Source: Chionis minor
Lineage: Eukaryota; Chordata; Aves; Charadriiformes; Chionididae
NCBI GenBank assembly: GCA_013398295.1
Contig: VZSF01008493.1
Span: forward strand, 274,623-338,622
Direction of reading: 5' to 3'
Length of the DNA stretch: 64,000 nucleotides
This document shows positions 10,465 to 25,744 of the stretch, in pieces. The notes below the pieces were generated by a model that made no database searches, was not told the DNA's origin, and saw only the letters and a list, made by a program, of their open reading frames with translations. Within the stretch, counting starts at the first letter, position 1, and the number at the start of each line of letters is the position of its first letter. The position numbers and the translations under genes were made by a program.

Positions 10465-13400
10465 CAGTGTCAATAGTTTCTTTGTTGCTTCATGTGAAAA
10501 CCTTCCTAGGTGAGGAAAATAATGAACTTCTTCCCATTAGGTTTGCCAATTTGTAACACTGCCAGTTTATGGCACAAGACAGCAATCCTTACAACTGTTT
10601 CCAATGGATCTTGGAAAAAACTGACGCAGACCTATGTCATTTTTTGCATGAGCACCCACACCTCAAGATCTGTAAAGTATGAACCAAGAGCCCGCTGTAC
10701 ACTTATCGTAACCTCTAGCTTTCCCTGCTTTAAGTGCTGACAGCTGCAAGAATCTGTATTGCTGTAGTCCTGAAGGTATCGCTGTGAAGTACATCTCAGT
10801 TGGTACTTGTCACGTGCTGGAAACTTGCAGGGCTGCCAGTACCTGGACAGAAAGACACTTAAGTTTTTCTTATTTACATTGCAGGTCTAGTTGTAAGGTG
10901 GTAAGGACTTTCATCTACCCAAACAACCCTTCCTGGGTGGACTTGCATGATGCACTGCCAGCTGATAACCTGTGCAAATTAATTTTCACCCCTCTAAAAC
11001 TAATTTTTGCATGTCTTGTGTTGGCTAAATTGCAACACAAATTATGCTTTACCTCATCTTGGTTTTGATTCTTTTTAAATCCTAAAAGCATTCCTCTCCA
11101 AATCTCTTCGCAGCAAACTATGGTTTTAGCTTTGTGCAGCACATGATACCCATTGCTCTTTAAGAAGCGAGGCAGCAAGTCAAGCCAACTCTACATGCAG
11201 CTTAATCCTAATTTCTAACTGCATGCTACTCATTTGCTATTGAAGTTAACTGGTAAAAATCTATTAATTGTTCCTTTGACAAAGATCCCTGATAAAATCT
11301 TCTCTCAAGGAGTGGTCTTGCAAAGTATGAAGAACCCCAAGTCCCCTCTATTTAAACTGACACCAGAGAGCTCAGCTCCTTGACTGTTTAAGCCAACACT
11401 GACTGACTGATGCATCTCACCCTGCAAAGTATATACCACTCCAAAATCCTTCCCCACTCACTGGAATTTTTCTCTGCTCAGAGACATAAACGCTGTCTGT
11501 TGTCAGAAATGACCGTTAGATGAGCAAAAATTGAACCTGTTGCCTGCTAAATCGTTATCAAAATCTAGTGTTGGAAATAGTACATGGAAATCAGAGACTT
11601 AATTTTCTATTTGTAGTAGGAGAAACTTAATGAGTGGAAAGCCGAAGAATCTTTACAAGTCTCTAGAGCACTTGCAGGGTGTGGGTATGTGCAGAAGAGC
11701 ATATTCATAATCCTGTTTTACATTAATAAGATCTCATTTTCAACTTCTTTTCCTCTTCCTTTTTCTTTCTTGCTCCACCAATTTTACAGCCACCAGCTTT
11801 TTAGTTTACATTTTTATGTCTCCAGCTGATATTAGGCATCTGATATTCATAGCATGCCCATGAATCAAGCTTTGCTTTAAATTAGTAGCACAAAAATCAC
11901 ACCAGAGTTGATGTGATTTTTTTATCCTTTTTTAAATTTAATAAACTCCACTTCTTGAACCTTTTATCAACACTGGAACAATCAACAGAAAAGCTGAATA
12001 GTATAAGCATGAGTCAGTTTTTAAGACATGAGTAAACGTAAACATGCCAGGGAAAAAAAAATTGTTGAGGACATGCTAAATTACACCAGCATCTTTGTGG
12101 GTCATGCCACAATCCTTACTTTTTTTTTCCCTGAAATTATTTGTATCTGTCTCCCATCTGTCCCTCTAATGGTTCCCATTCTCTTACTGTTGATTTTTAG
12201 TCTCAGGTTTAGCATAGGATGGATGACAGTTGCTAACCTGTTCCTCTTAATTCAAAGCATCAAAGCAGTTGCTAGTACCTATGCTCTTAGGTGGTGCTTC
12301 AGAAACAAGTGCTTTCTCTGCTACACAATTAAACTTCCTGCTAGAACAGATGTACCCATGTTACTTGTAATCTCAGGGAATCACATCTCTGACAACCATG
12401 GAAAAGGAGGTATTATAGGTATATATTCTCCTCTGAGTCAAAAAGATCAGTCTGAGCAGGCACTGATGCAATCCTAAACTACTAGAACACCATGTAACTG
12501 AGCTCTAATCATTTTGGTCCTAGTTAAAAGTTTGTAATCCATATAATTGAACTGCCTCTACTGTCCTTGCCGTATCTTAATTTACCTAACAGTATTCCAG
12601 CTCCCTGGATGGGTTTCCAAATTTAAGTTTAGGAGCTATGCTTATTAACATCATGTCCTTAAAATGTAACACGGCATCACTTTCACCTGTTAAATGTCCA
12701 ATTCATACCAAGTGCAACTGTAGTTCAGTGGCAGATGAAGTGGGGAATGTGAATGATTTAATATTCTTGTGGGAATGTAGGATAGCTGTAGTAGACTGAA
12801 AGAGATCAGACCTGCAGTTAGTAGGGCAGCACATGCACTCAACAGCCAGAGTCAAAAGTCACAAGGGAGAGTGCGCAAGAGGCGGTGCAAAACCAGCTAC
12901 CTCAGTTCATACAATCATAGAACGAGCAGGCGTTCTACACGTTCAACGTGCAACGTTGTATGCATGCGTTTTGTTCATAGGAAAATAAATAGCTTACGCA
13001 GTGCAAGTTGAGTGCGTTTTAAATGGAAATGATTGACAAAACAAATGGTGAACTCTGTCTGTTGCACAGTTTCTTAATGTTGGAAGCAGTCCTTCAAGTC
13101 TGCCAAATGTTTCAGGAGCAATCTGAAGGGAGCACCCTAACCCTACGATGACAGAAGCTTTCTGCACTTCATGTCTTTTGCAATTTTTTTTTTTTAAATG
13201 TGCTTTCACTAAGTGACAAAGACTGCCAGCCATATTCTTCAAATATTAGGCATCCTTTTGTTAGATAACTGCCCTAAACTGTTACTACTGCTCTTATTCA
13301 ATCCTTTCTAGCCAAAAATCTCTCCTGCTGCCTCCTAGTTACTAGTGATGAGTTACAGTAATTAGTTACCCTTGCTTCTGTTCCTCTGACAGATTCCAGA

Positions 13401-14410
13401 AGATAAGGTGAGCAGGTGGTAGCATCAAACTCTGCATGTGTAGTTCCAAGAAGTAAACAGAGATAAACTCTGGCATGCTGATACTTTCCATGTTGAGTTG
13501 TCAGAAGCTCTGACGTAACTACCTGCTGCGTCAGGAGAGTTTTTCCCCGTGTTTGAAGTTGTGCAGGTGACCTGTGATATCAGTATGGCCAGCTGGACGC
13601 GTAACATGCTTTATTCCTGCAGTGCCACCAGTTGCAGAAGCAATCTGCTCAACATTGTAACGCCAAAAGTATCACAGCAACATTACACAGATAGTAGCTA
13701 ATTACACATTGCCTAATAAATGAACTGATGTATGCTTCCAGGGGGCACATCATAAGAGATAACATTTGTGTCTTCAGGGAGAGCTTTTTATACATTCTGT
13801 GTACAGGTTCATCTAGGACTCAAAGTTTCCCTCTTGTCAGGCTGTCCCACAAAGCAATGGAAGTTATTGGGACTGCAGCACAATGAGAGGTACAAAGCTA
13901 CTAGGTTTATTCCTCTTTGTTGCCTTTGTAGAGGTGCAGATTTGTTGTGGCAAAGTGTGAGTGGCACAGAGTGAGGCAATACTGATGTGCCTTACAGCTC
14001 AGAAGCTATTTTTTATGCTGTTGTTTGAACAATGTGTTCTGACATGAGCAGCCTACTGTTTGCTAGCTCATGACAAGAGCTTTGTGTATGCAAACCTGCA
14101 CGCAAATCAGGCTTAATTTATTATATTTTCCTCCAGTGAGAGTGGAGGGAAAAAAACCCCACCTTTTAGCTTCAGCAGTACATTTTCCTATGAATAGGGC
14201 AGCTCTTAAATGATTTATGGAAGGAATGCTAAGAATGCAAGAAGTTCAAAGAAGGTGGAGGGGTATCTTTTTGTCCTTGTCAGCTGGAAACCTGGTTATT
14301 TAATGGTGATAATGCCATCAGCTAAATCAACTTAAACTATTGTGCCTATAAGACATACCTGCATTTCACTATATCCCAAGTGGGTAGGTCTTGATTTTGA
14401 ATTCTTATTT

Positions 14411-14446
14411 AAAAAAAAAAAAAAAAGAAAAGAGGAAAAAAAAAAG
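14411..14446. repeat. A-rich low-complexity run
   Basis: Sixteen consecutive A followed by GAAAAGAGG and ten more A. It is simple sequence, and no SINE or LINE body is recognisable in front of it. Confidence 0.8.
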
Positions 14447-16659
14447 GAAGCAGGGTTTGATATTTACTGAGTCTCCCTGTCTGTTGCTTTGTAGGGCTTC
14501 TGTGGGGAACAGTGTGGCTTCAGCTGTAAATGAGGGTATTCTGAGATCCTTCCCTAGGCCTGCCACAGCTGAGAACAGCCATGTATAGCTCAGGTCTGAG
14601 GAATTCCCCTGGACCTACCCTTTAATTTTGGCACTGGAAACAAGCGTTCCTCGCCCAGACTGAGGATGTATTTGGGATACTCAAACTTCTTTACCCCCTG
14701 AACTTGCATGATGATTTCCCTCCTGTAGTGAAATAGGTAACATTTCCACAAAGGTGAGCTTTTTAGGGTCTTTGTTGTTGTTGTTCAGATGATACTATCT
14801 AATTTAACAGAAAATCATATAACTACAAAATTCTAGAAAATGTGTAAAGTTAATACTAATAAGCTGGCCGTACCTTACTTTGGGTTAAAATGGGTAGACC
14901 TACTTTAATGACTGATAAAATGAGGATTATATTTCATTTAACTTTATTGGGTTAATTCCTATGCAATTCTGTCAGGTTGACAATATAAACATACGTGCGA
15001 AATGAGAAATATGTCTCTGTATGTGGACTGAATCACACTTTTAAAAGATGGTGAACAAACACATGTCCTGCCTGCAAAAGCAAGTATTGAAAACTACCAA
15101 TTTTGGGGATGCTACATGATCCTTACTATTTTCCATCAAATAGTTAATCTGTCTGCCTCTCTATAATAGGAAAACTTCAGAGGAAAATTTATTTGATAGT
15201 TTTCTTGTCACCTAGAGAAAGCATATCAGGTTGCTACAGAGTTAGTCTTGTGTGTTCTAAAATCCCAGGTTCTCTGATAGGAATAGCATGTCGATTTAAT
15301 TGTTTCTCTGAAAAAATATCTCACTCTGCACTAAAAGCTATCTCCATTCATAGTACTCTGGTAGACAGCGTACAGACTCACAGCTCTAAAAGACGTTACA
15401 TACTGAGACTATTTTAACTTACGTCATCTCAAATACAACCTCATTAGTAAACAGGTGATGTTCACTTCTTACTTGGTCTAAGTATTAAGCTTTATTGATC
15501 CCAGATTTGCTCTAAGGGAAAACACAAAGCTTACAAAACCTAAACATTTTTCCAGGAACACAAAATCATGTCCTGTTTTGCTTGGAATTGGCAAATACGA
15601 GCTAACTCTGACTAGTTACGGAGCAAGATACTCTCAAATCTCGCTTTATCTAATGCTGCCTCCATGCACCTTAAGCAGGTATGTGGTAAGCAAGCGTGCA
15701 GAGCAGTCGTCATTTTCCTGACATACTGTGTATATCCTTCAGTATTTTTAAACCACTTTGATATAAAATGGATGCAGCCAAAGAGCATGACAACCTGTAA
15801 TCTTCTCTCCACAAGCAAGTATAGGACAATCTAAGTCACCTGCAGGTTTGCTTGCAATATGTTACTTCTGGTTTTCATATAGAATGTAATTTAAAGCAAA
15901 TACTGTAAATTTATGCCATTTTGGATGTTAGTATTTATGCAAATAAATATGCAAACAGGTACGGCTTTGTATCCCCTGGCAAGTTAGTAAGGTAGCCCTT
16001 AAATGCTGAAAGCCCTCAGACTACTGTCAATCAGGATTTTTTTTTTTCCTCCATCAAAGTATTTTTAACATTCCTAACTCTGTGCAGAAGGGGAAAAATA
16101 AGTTCATAGCTGTGGAAAAACCTGCTGATTGTAACTGATAATATGAAAATGAAGCAGTCAAGCAGGCTGTGGATAGCGTAGGCCAGGCCTACTTAAACAA
16201 AAGCAAAGTCAGAAACGCAGTGATAGAAACGTGAACATTCTGGAACAGGAGTGAAACAGAAGCCATCAGTTGTGGTCAGATTAATCCTTTAATACTCCTC
16301 TTATTTCCTTGTTGCCATATGGGACAGGTGATGGCTCAAATGCCCTCATATCCCAAATAACTGCTCAGAGGAGGAATAACATCAACAAACATGACAGGGA
16401 AAAGGGCTAACCCTGGTGAATTCAGAGCACCAGTGAGCAAACAAAAAGTCTGCAGCTTGAGAATTTTCCAAGTTTTTGTTTTAGATATGAGTGACAGCAG
16501 AAGTATGTAACTACCTCTAATTTGTGAACATTAATGTCACAGGGGCTTCTGTGTGACTTTTAGAGTTCCTTGGGTGGTTGGGGTGTCATTATTCTTATCT
16601 GTGCAATCCAACTGTTCGAGAGCCTGGGAAGCTGTAGTATTTCAGAAATTGGTATTTGT

Positions 16660-16715
16660 GGTAGACTAAATCTAGATGGAGTATGTCTCCTCCTGCTGCG
16701 ATGATTCTATGGATT
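16660..16715 (+). repeat. Possible decayed CR1 3' tail
   Basis: The sequence GTAGACTAAATCTAGATGG...GATGATTCTATGG resembles the last bases of CR1 (GGACTAGATGATCT...ATGATTCTATG) but is badly diverged and short. It could be chance similarity. Confidence 0.3.
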
Positions 16716-19700
16716 CCAGTTCAAATGGCACTCAGATGTGTCCCAGATGGAGATTCATTGTAGTAACTACCACACCTAATTGAAGTCACCTTCTTCAGTC
16801 AATAACACGGTTTGTTTACTTTCACAGTTAAAAAGAAACAAAAGAAAATACTCCTTCTTTAAATTACTCCCTAAAAAGAAAATGCACCTGAAAGCCAAAC
16901 AGGCTTTGCTCACAGAGTTTTTGGACTACTCGTTCCAAATTCGCCCACGCTTAAGGCACAGGAGCAATTTGTCTGATACTGTGGAGAGTGACTTACTGAA
17001 AAATCTGTTAGAAGTTCCAGTTTTTAAAGCCTATTTCATTTTGAAACACTAAAAAAGCCACTATTCACTTTTGAAATCTATTGTCAGTGTGCACTTTCTT
17101 GTCAGGAGAGAGTAGGCAGGAGGTATCATGAAAACATTCACCATGTTCACACAGTGCCCAAACAGAACTATGTTGATAGTTCAGTGTGCTTTCCTGGTTC
17201 ACGCAGGTAGCTAGTTGTTAGGCAGAACAAATATTCCTACAAAATCTTTCATTAGAAATTGAAAACTCCAACTTGGCCATCCTGACCACAACAGAAGAAA
17301 GAGATGCTTTATGCATCTTACCTGTCTTGCCCAAGTTTAAAAGCTTATGGAATTAATTTGAACCACTGAGTAAACAATGGCAAGTAACCGAGGGGAAGAC
17401 TTGATACAGTTTTCCCCATAAGTGAAAAACTAAAGGCCATTCAATAAAGCCCAGCAGTCCAGCCTTTTGCCCAGATAAACAAGCTTGTCATTAATATCTC
17501 ACAAATTTACTTGGGTTTCTTTCTCTAGAACATGACTGGCTTGTATTGAAGGGGACTGAAGAGGAAGATGGCCTGAAGTTGGCAGCACAGCTGAATTAAG
17601 GTAAAGGAATCCACAAAAGTCCATTTGCCTGGTAAAACTGCAGTGAGAATAATTAATCTCTTGTAGCACTTAGGTAATTACTTGGATTGGCTTTGCAAAT
17701 CTGGTGCTTTGTCTGCTTTATACTCACATTTGAACACTGCTAATATGTGACAGAGAAAATTTTTGTATGTATTAAATGCAATCTGATATTTTCCTCTGTG
17801 TGTGCAGTGTATGTTTTGCTTCCAAAGAAAGGAAAATGGCTTATAAAATTGTCTTCATTGGGCTTCCCTGTAAAATATCAGTTTTCTGCAAATTATGCAT
17901 TTATTTGCATTTTGTTCATTTGAAAACTGAGGTTTGGAATGAATGGACATATCTGAGGTGAGACAGTAAGTTGGTACAGCCTGCATGAATGAAGTTTGAA
18001 ATTTAATGTGAAAATTAACAGGTTTTTTTCTTATGCTATGGCCATTTTTTTAAAGGCCCAGATTGGGCCTCTCTTGCCTGTTCAATAGAGCATCTTGGGA
18101 AAGTACAGGGAAATTCTTCATTTTTCTGCTGCTTACCGTCTAGAAAGATTCAAGGTCATCAAAAGCAGAAGACTAAGGTTTTCCAGTCATTATCCTGTAG
18201 GAACCATTGCACTTCATAGTTCAACTAGATATAATAAAGAACTTAGTGGAGGGAGATTTTGTTCTGAATTTCTCAGAACTAGAAACAGAATAATTCTGGG
18301 TCAGATTAATTTTCTATTACCAGTAGATAACAATGTGGTCTATATGGGTGGTACATCAGGGTTTATAAGGCGTCACTGGCAGCAGCAGGATTGCAAGAGA
18401 ATGATCTGCTAATATTAAAGTACTTGTTTCTGCTTCGCTCATGATTTGACTCAACATGTATGTTGAACAGAAATGAGACTGAAAGAAATTTACAACTGAG
18501 ATCTCTAAATTTGACATGTAATGCTAGCAGTCATTCCAAACAAAAGTGTTCCTTCTGAGAAAGGCAAAGACATGCTGTGATTTGACTAACACTCCTCTGA
18601 AGGATTATCTCAATTTCAAAAGATATCACAAGAAACAATTCCCTAATGCTATGGATTCTGCTTAATAGTGGATGCATGTTCACTTCTGAAAAATTCAAAA
18701 TTCATTCATTTAAGCCTTTTAACTTTATTATAAGCCCAGTATCTAAATACTTTGCAGACCAACAATCTAAAAGTAAGAACAATTCTCAAAGATGTTTCTA
18801 ACTATCAAGGCTGTGCTAGAAATCTTGAAGCAATTTCAAAATTCCTATGGCCGCTTCTGATCATGGCCCAAAACACATCCCCCAAGGCCTGCCTGTTTAT
18901 TTCTCCCATTTGAGAGTCTTTAAAATCCCTTCCCCTTTAGTCCGTACAGCAATGTTGTTACCGTGACAGCTGACAGTTACAGAGAGGACAAGAAGGACGT
19001 AGCACACCTGGGTTATTATGTGCTTGGTGAAAAATCCTAACACAATGCAGTTCCCTATACTGCAATCAAAGGTACTAGTAGAAACATCATCATCCTGCTT
19101 GGCCCTAGACTCCTTATTGCATCTGTGTAATTATATCTTACAGCATGTAATTACCTCCTTGGTGCAGCCCCCCAAAGAAACAGTAATTCCACCTTACCTT
19201 TTCTGCAGGAAGGAGTTAACATGCATTTCCAGTGACCAGACCTACTTAAACTGAATAGTGATGGCTCTTTAAAGAATTTCAACATCACACTTTTAATTAA
19301 AAAACATGTATATATATTTTTTAACCTCATTATACAGATTTTTAGACTCAGCAGAAGCTGTCTTCTTTTTAACCTTCTGCATCTGGCATTATTTAGTTAG
19401 AAAGCACTCCTACAACTGTCGAGAATTTAAACAGCACTGATCATTCTGATTCATTAGGGCTGGTAAACAGGTGTACCCTACACCTGCCATGGTGCACATT
19501 GCAATATACATAGTCCTTAATTCAACATAGTTCACAAAATAATTGTAAGATAAAAGCAGGAAAGCTATGGAATAGATGAATCCTGTTAGGACATTACTCA
19601 CATGTTGATGATGCACATTTTAAAGAGGCTTTCCACTGGCTGAGTTAGTGATACAAACATAACTGCATTTGCAATTTCTCAGTGTCTATGGCATGGAGTT

Positions 19701-22700
19701 TGTGACTGCATTAATTTTGTGACCATGCAATTTGTAGCACTTCTTTAATTGATCACTTAAGTAATAGCAAGTGAAGACACTGTACGTTCAAATAAAATCA
19801 CCTTTTATACCACTACAAACATAAACAGCACGTGAAACCTAAGAATCCAGGTACAAAAAGATATGATCATGCATATTAATGATCTTAGAATGTAGAAAAC
19901 TACAGTGAAGCATGCAAAAATAAACACTTTCAATTAAGCATTATTTTCATCATGAAAATCATTCTTTATAAATCTGTAAATTTGTGTTCTGAAATGATTT
20001 ACTTCTATTCAGATTATTATCAGTTTAATATTGACCGAACAACCTAAAGCCATTATGAAGTTAATATCTCTTGTGTTCAGTTTCAATTTTTGTTTCCTTT
20101 CTTGAAATGGATTCTTCAGGAAGACATGTTTGAATTGAAATTATTGTAGGTCTTAAAGTCTCCGACCTTGTACTCATAAAAGTATGCAAAGAAGCACATA
20201 ATATCCCACCCCCATACGTACTCTTAATGAAAAGGAAAGATGTCTGAAAAGGGGTTTCATACTGTCCAGACACACAAACAGAAGAACAAACCCTTACACA
20301 CCACTGCAACTGCAACACTGCTGTTGGCTTTTGCAGCTACACTGGAAACAAAATTTGAAAGCCACTCAGGAAAGACAGAAAACTCAACAGTGCAGCAATG
20401 ATTCTGATTCTTGTGCAATTTAAGGTTGACAGCAAATGCAAATAGGTCTCATAAACTTGCCTTTCCTATTTGTCTGCATCTGCTTTTTCTTTACTTGTAG
20501 GAAGCCCACAAAGACATTCAAATTCAAGTTTTCACTGGTATTTTTTTAGCAACTAAATCAACAAAGTTTATGTTTTTTCTATAAATAAGTCATTCAGATT
20601 TTTCCCTCAAGACTTTTCAGTATCTTTCCAAAAGAAAAGCTTCTAGTAAATGGTTTATTTCATTTTACAGGAACTTAAGAAATTATGAAATTGGTACAAA
20701 ATGCTAATGCTATGAATAAGAAAGCATAATCTCATATTATAGATACTATGTTTCAAGTGTGATGTGACAGTAGTGAAATTACCTCATAAAATCCTAGGCC
20801 ATTTGAGACATTGCGGAGAAGGATCCATGCAGCAATAGCAGCTCTCTTTGGTGATAAAAAAGGAAAAACAATGAGGAAAAATATCTGTGTTAATAACCAC
20901 TTAGATAGAGACATTTTCAGGAAAAAGACACACTCCAGTAATGTACAGAATACAGAAAAACAGTCATTCTTCTAACACTATCAGAAAAATGTCATGTTTG
21001 TTATACAGTATGGATACATGATGAGGCACTGAATAGAAAATTATGGAAATAAATATATTAATTGTTTACATTTGCATCCTGCTGAAAAATGAACAAATAT
21101 TTTTTTTTAAAAAAATTGTTTATATTACATTAAAAAAACACCACCAGTATTATCAGTGCTACTGAAAAGCAAACTAGAGTTTTACCCTAATTTCATGCAT
21201 GTGTAAGTCCACAGGTTCCTGCTACATCCAGCTAAAATTGGTAAAAGCGAGATCAGAATCAGGCCCAAAACACAATTCTTGGGGGGGAAAAAAGTCATAC
21301 ATCTATGTTTATAATATTTAGCAATAAAATTTACAGCCTTGTTATCTGCTAGCTATGCAAAACCAAACACTTGTGCAGGTGGAGTGTGCCACATGTTTAT
21401 ATGTAAACAAATGGCCTAATCCTGCCTTAGGGCACTGTAATGTTATAGCACACAAAGCTCCAGTGAGATAGCATTGGGTTTAGAGAAACCAGCCCGCACA
21501 GGAGAAAGTTAATTTGTCTAAACCACCTAGAGGCAATGCAAGGTGAAGTTCCAGTCAAAGCTAAAGTTCACCTATATAAACAGACTGTTGACTAGGCATA
21601 GATCTGAGCCGAGCAAAGCAGAAATCTGAGCTTGCCCAAATCTCCTACATGGGAACTGTTTCAGGAGAGCTGCATGACGCTTGCATGGCCTGCTGCCAGC
21701 GTGTCAACGCAGAATACTGTTCGCTCCATATGCTTTCCGCCGAGGTCTTCCTACCGTTGGTGACTTCTTTGTGCCGCTTTCCAGTAGTGAGGAGAGGGTA
21801 AGCGTCTTCACACATGCTACTTGAACCTAGGAGATGCTCTCTCTGGCATCTCCCAAACAATCTAAAGAGGTGAAGGTTATAGAAGGTTCTGTGTTTCTCA
21901 GACTTCTCTGAAAAGTTGTTGCCGGTCGTTCGTTAAACGTGGAACATAATTTATACTGCGCATAGCACCTTCAAGCTGCATTTTTAAACATAATAGATAA
22001 TGCTTCCAGTTACCTTTTCCAGTCACAGCTAGTGAGTTTGATAATGAAATTAAATATTTACTGGCAGTCAGGCGGTTTTTCTTGATATGGCTCATCTGGT
22101 GGAGAGCAAACTGAGTCAAATGAATGTTACGATTCCTGGAAAGCCAATTTGTGAAAGCTTGACAGGCTCTCAACAGTCTGAATTATTTTCCACTAGAGAA
22201 AAGGCTGTCTTTCTGCGATGAATTTTGAGATTGGTGGTGGTCAGGTGTCAATTTTGCTACACAGGAAGCAAAAGTCATATGTAGAAAAGACAGAAAGGAG
22301 AGACGCTGTGGTGCCTTGGGTCTCGCTTACACTTCCAGTTTTGTGATGCAGAATTGGCTTCTGAGTATCTGGTGGGCCTCAATGTGCAAGTGTAGCAATC
22401 TGCTTTTAAAGCTTCAGCGTGGGAAGTGGGGAATCTGCCTTGTTTGGGAGACAATTGTGTTTTGTTTATGGACTGATAATATCAGTAGAAGAATTATAAA
22501 CACAGAATATAACCTGGTTTTGAGGGCTGGAGAATTGGGAGAAATGAGAGTTAAAATAAAAGCAGCAAGACACTTGGTTTTAAAGCATAACAGTGCAAAG
22601 GACCAGGAGGAAATCACAAACTGGTACTTTTTCTTGTCACGCCTGATCTGCAGCAGCCTCACTATCTGTTGTTTAGGTCTAAACAGTTCAAAGTTAGACT

Positions 22701-23388
22701 GTACTTTTCTTGAAATACTGATTTATTTATCTTTTAAATGAACGTCTTCCTTCAGCATTCCCACACAGAGCTCAAACTCAAAAATTTGCAAAGAGAGAGA
22801 CCGACCTGTTTCTGCCTTATTTAAATCGAGTAACGTATTAGAAAAAAATCACATACTTTCAGTTTAGGAATTGTCGACATGTATGTCATTTGCTTTAGGT
22901 TTGTCCCCTCCATGCCTTGCTGTAACTGGTGCTGGAGCAAAGGGAGTTCCAAAGACTGGCCAGGCTAAAACAAATTGGAGGGAGGTCATCAGTACTTTGG
23001 AAACATGGACTGTATTGGGCCAGTTTTGATCTACCTTGAGGAAGTCAGCACTACAGACACGGAGTAAATCTACAAAAACCATGCTGCTGAACAAGAGCAC
23101 AAAAATCAGTCCTACAAACAAAACTACAATAAAAAAAACCCACTTGTCTTTTCACTTAAGACTTTACGCTATGGAACTGTCATCATGACTTCATTTTAAG
23201 TAAAGCCGCTATCTTAGACAATAAGCCTCACAAACTTGTTTGTAAATACAATCCATGACTCATTTCTTCTCTTTAGTCCAGGTTTTGGGTAAAGGTCCCT
23301 TCTGGGACTATTGGAAAAAAAAACCCACCTTCCAGCTGGTGTATCCTGTATGTTGCTACATCTAGGTTGTCAGCCATACCAGGTAAAT

Positions 23389-23455
23389 TAAAAAAAAAAA
23401 TCCCAACAAAAAACCCCACCAAAAAACCCCCACCCTGAACCCAACCAAAAAACCC
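23389..23455. repeat. A/C-rich low-complexity block
   Basis: Runs of A alternate with runs of C (AAAAAATCCCAACAAAAAACCCC pattern). The antisense strand reads as a Gly/Phe-rich frame for this reason only. Similar but shorter blocks occur near 27136-27175 and 31460-31492. Confidence 0.75.
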
Positions 23456-25731
23456 TGAAGTTTTACCACAGAATAAAATTGTCGCTTGTTTCATAGCAAA
23501 CTAGTGTACCTTGTTGTATGGGCACCACCTATCTTAGATACATAATGACTCAAATGACTCCTTTTTTTTATAGCAGTGAAGACAGGCTTGAGATGCCTCA
23601 TGCAAAGAATTATTACTTTGATTAAGGCCTAGATTACCTTGGCCTGTCTGATAGCTTCTACCAAAGGGCTAATTTTCACAATAAATATGGGCTTTTAATC
23701 AGAAGTTAAAACACTAACACATCCAGAAGTTATGACAAAGAGATGCCAACGTTAATCGTCTTTTAGCCAGATTACTACAAAATAAGATTTTCTTCTTTCT
23801 GCCATGCACGAGAACAACTCCTGACAGCTGAAAACCTGACTGCCTCAGTAATGAGTTTCAATCATTTACAGAGAGAGCAGTACAGTAAGGACAATGAAGT
23901 GTTAGAAATAGTAATATTTCAACAATAGGTTTTTATTCAATAGATAATTGAATATTTGCAATAGATTGTCATCAAGCCTTCAGTAAATAATAGATATGTT
24001 ATGCTCCACAGTTTAAAAGAAAAATCAGAAAATTAATTAAGCTATGAATGACTGGGGGAGCAAGATAATGGCCAAAAATCAAGTGATGATGTGGTGGACT
24101 GGGATGGTAAGCAAAGGATGCAGGGTTATGGGGATAGGAGACCTTGTAAAGAACACTACAGGGTGGAAGGGGGACCATGGCAAGCATATGCACTTACGTA
24201 AGATAGTGATCTTGTAAGAAGAGCATAAACGGTGTTACTGATACAGCTGGGAAAAGAAGCACTTGTTATTTTTTAGGAAAATCAAACCCCCAAAATTCCA
24301 GTCAATCATAACTGGTTTGTATATGCATAGACAATGGAATTCCAAGAGCGTAGATGTTTTTTCTAGATCCAGTCTGTATTTCTTGTACAGGTAGCTAGAA
24401 ACATTTTCATCAGTCCTGCTAGTCTCCTATGCACTGAAGTCACTTCAAAAGATGTGCCAATTTGTAGATCTGAGTTGCTTTTACAAACACAAATCATATT
24501 CCTTACATTTTTAGATATCACTTCAAGCACTGCTCACTCAGGAACTGAACTAGGTAGTTAAACCAGTAAAACCTATTTAAGGATGTGTTCATTCGTGCTG
24601 AGCGTGTGATGTAATGAAAAGCAATCCTTTTGTTAATGCTTCTTCATTATTATTATTTTTAATCTCTCATTCATAGATACTGTACACTTAGTCATTGTCT
24701 GTTAACTATTATAAACAGCAGACCCATAGCGGGCTTTAATTTAAATTTCTTCCTAGTTAGTGTTTATTGTACAGGAGCAAAATGTTACATACTATGATAT
24801 TCTCAACAGGATCTGTAAAGTTCAGTTGGAGATAGGCAGTATTTACTGAAGCATTCTCACAACTCATGTTTTTGTACATAAACACTATGTATGTTTAAAA
24901 TTTCAGCTTTTCCCCTGTTACCAACCAACTCTGGTCTAGGAATTGTTTCAGCCTACACAGCCGCCACTTCCAGAGTCTCTACAACGCCATTTGTTCCAGC
25001 AGCTCAGATTTCCTTTGCTTTGATACTATGAACAGTTCACGCCGTTTTACATCTTAAGTCTCCTTCTGAAGTATTTTTTTGCATCTGACATTATGTGATG
25101 AAGAAAGTCCAGTCTCTCCCTTCTAGCCTAGATCACGCTTTTATGTCCCTCTCAGTAGCCTCCCTTGCAAACCTCTTTTCCATTAGGATCCCTGTATTCA
25201 TTTTTAATCAGTTTGTTCTCCAACCAGTATTTTGAGTACAGCTCACTTCAGCAAGCTGAATTACAGCTCCTGAGTTAGTTATTTTTGTTTGCAGGAAAGC
25301 AAAATGCTGAGGTTGTGATAAAGAACAATGGTATAACAGAACTACTGGACATTTATGAAATGGACAGCATGACAATGGCAGGGGGAAGACCAAGCCTTGG
25401 AGGCTATGGGAGTTGCTATGGTTTACTACAGCTTGCAGCTCTCGCAAACTGTTCCCCACACTGGGAAAAAAATTATCTCCTTGGAAGAGGTTCTCTTGTT
25501 CAAAGCCTACCAATTTGGTCTTCGGTTATATTATGTTTTGTTATCAAAAGCTTAGCAATTCCTTCTCAGTAGAAAACACAAAGATCAAATATGAGAAACT
25601 CTGGCTGAACTGAAGAAAGAGTGACTGAGGTTGTACAAAGATGAATCATTAAATTAACAAAACCTGACACAATTCATTCTAGGTTATGACAGAAAGAGGC
25701 TGAAGCATTGCAAAAGCTGTAAAGTACGCTC

Positions 25732-25744
25732 TTTTTTTTTTTTC
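25732..25744. repeat. Poly-T run
   Basis: About thirteen consecutive T a few hundred bases before the CpG island, a simple homopolymer. Confidence 0.7.

Noticed and set aside
12028..12477. 149-codon + strand ORF with a true ATG and hydrophobic stretches resembling membrane segments
   Set aside because: The hydrophobic runs come from translating long pyrimidine tracts. There is no recognised family, and an ORF of this length is expected about once by chance in 64 kb of six-frame AT-rich sequence.
22316..22741. 141-codon + strand ORF
   Set aside because: Opens without an ATG, has no clear splice context, and an overlapping minus-strand frame is similarly open. No family resemblance.
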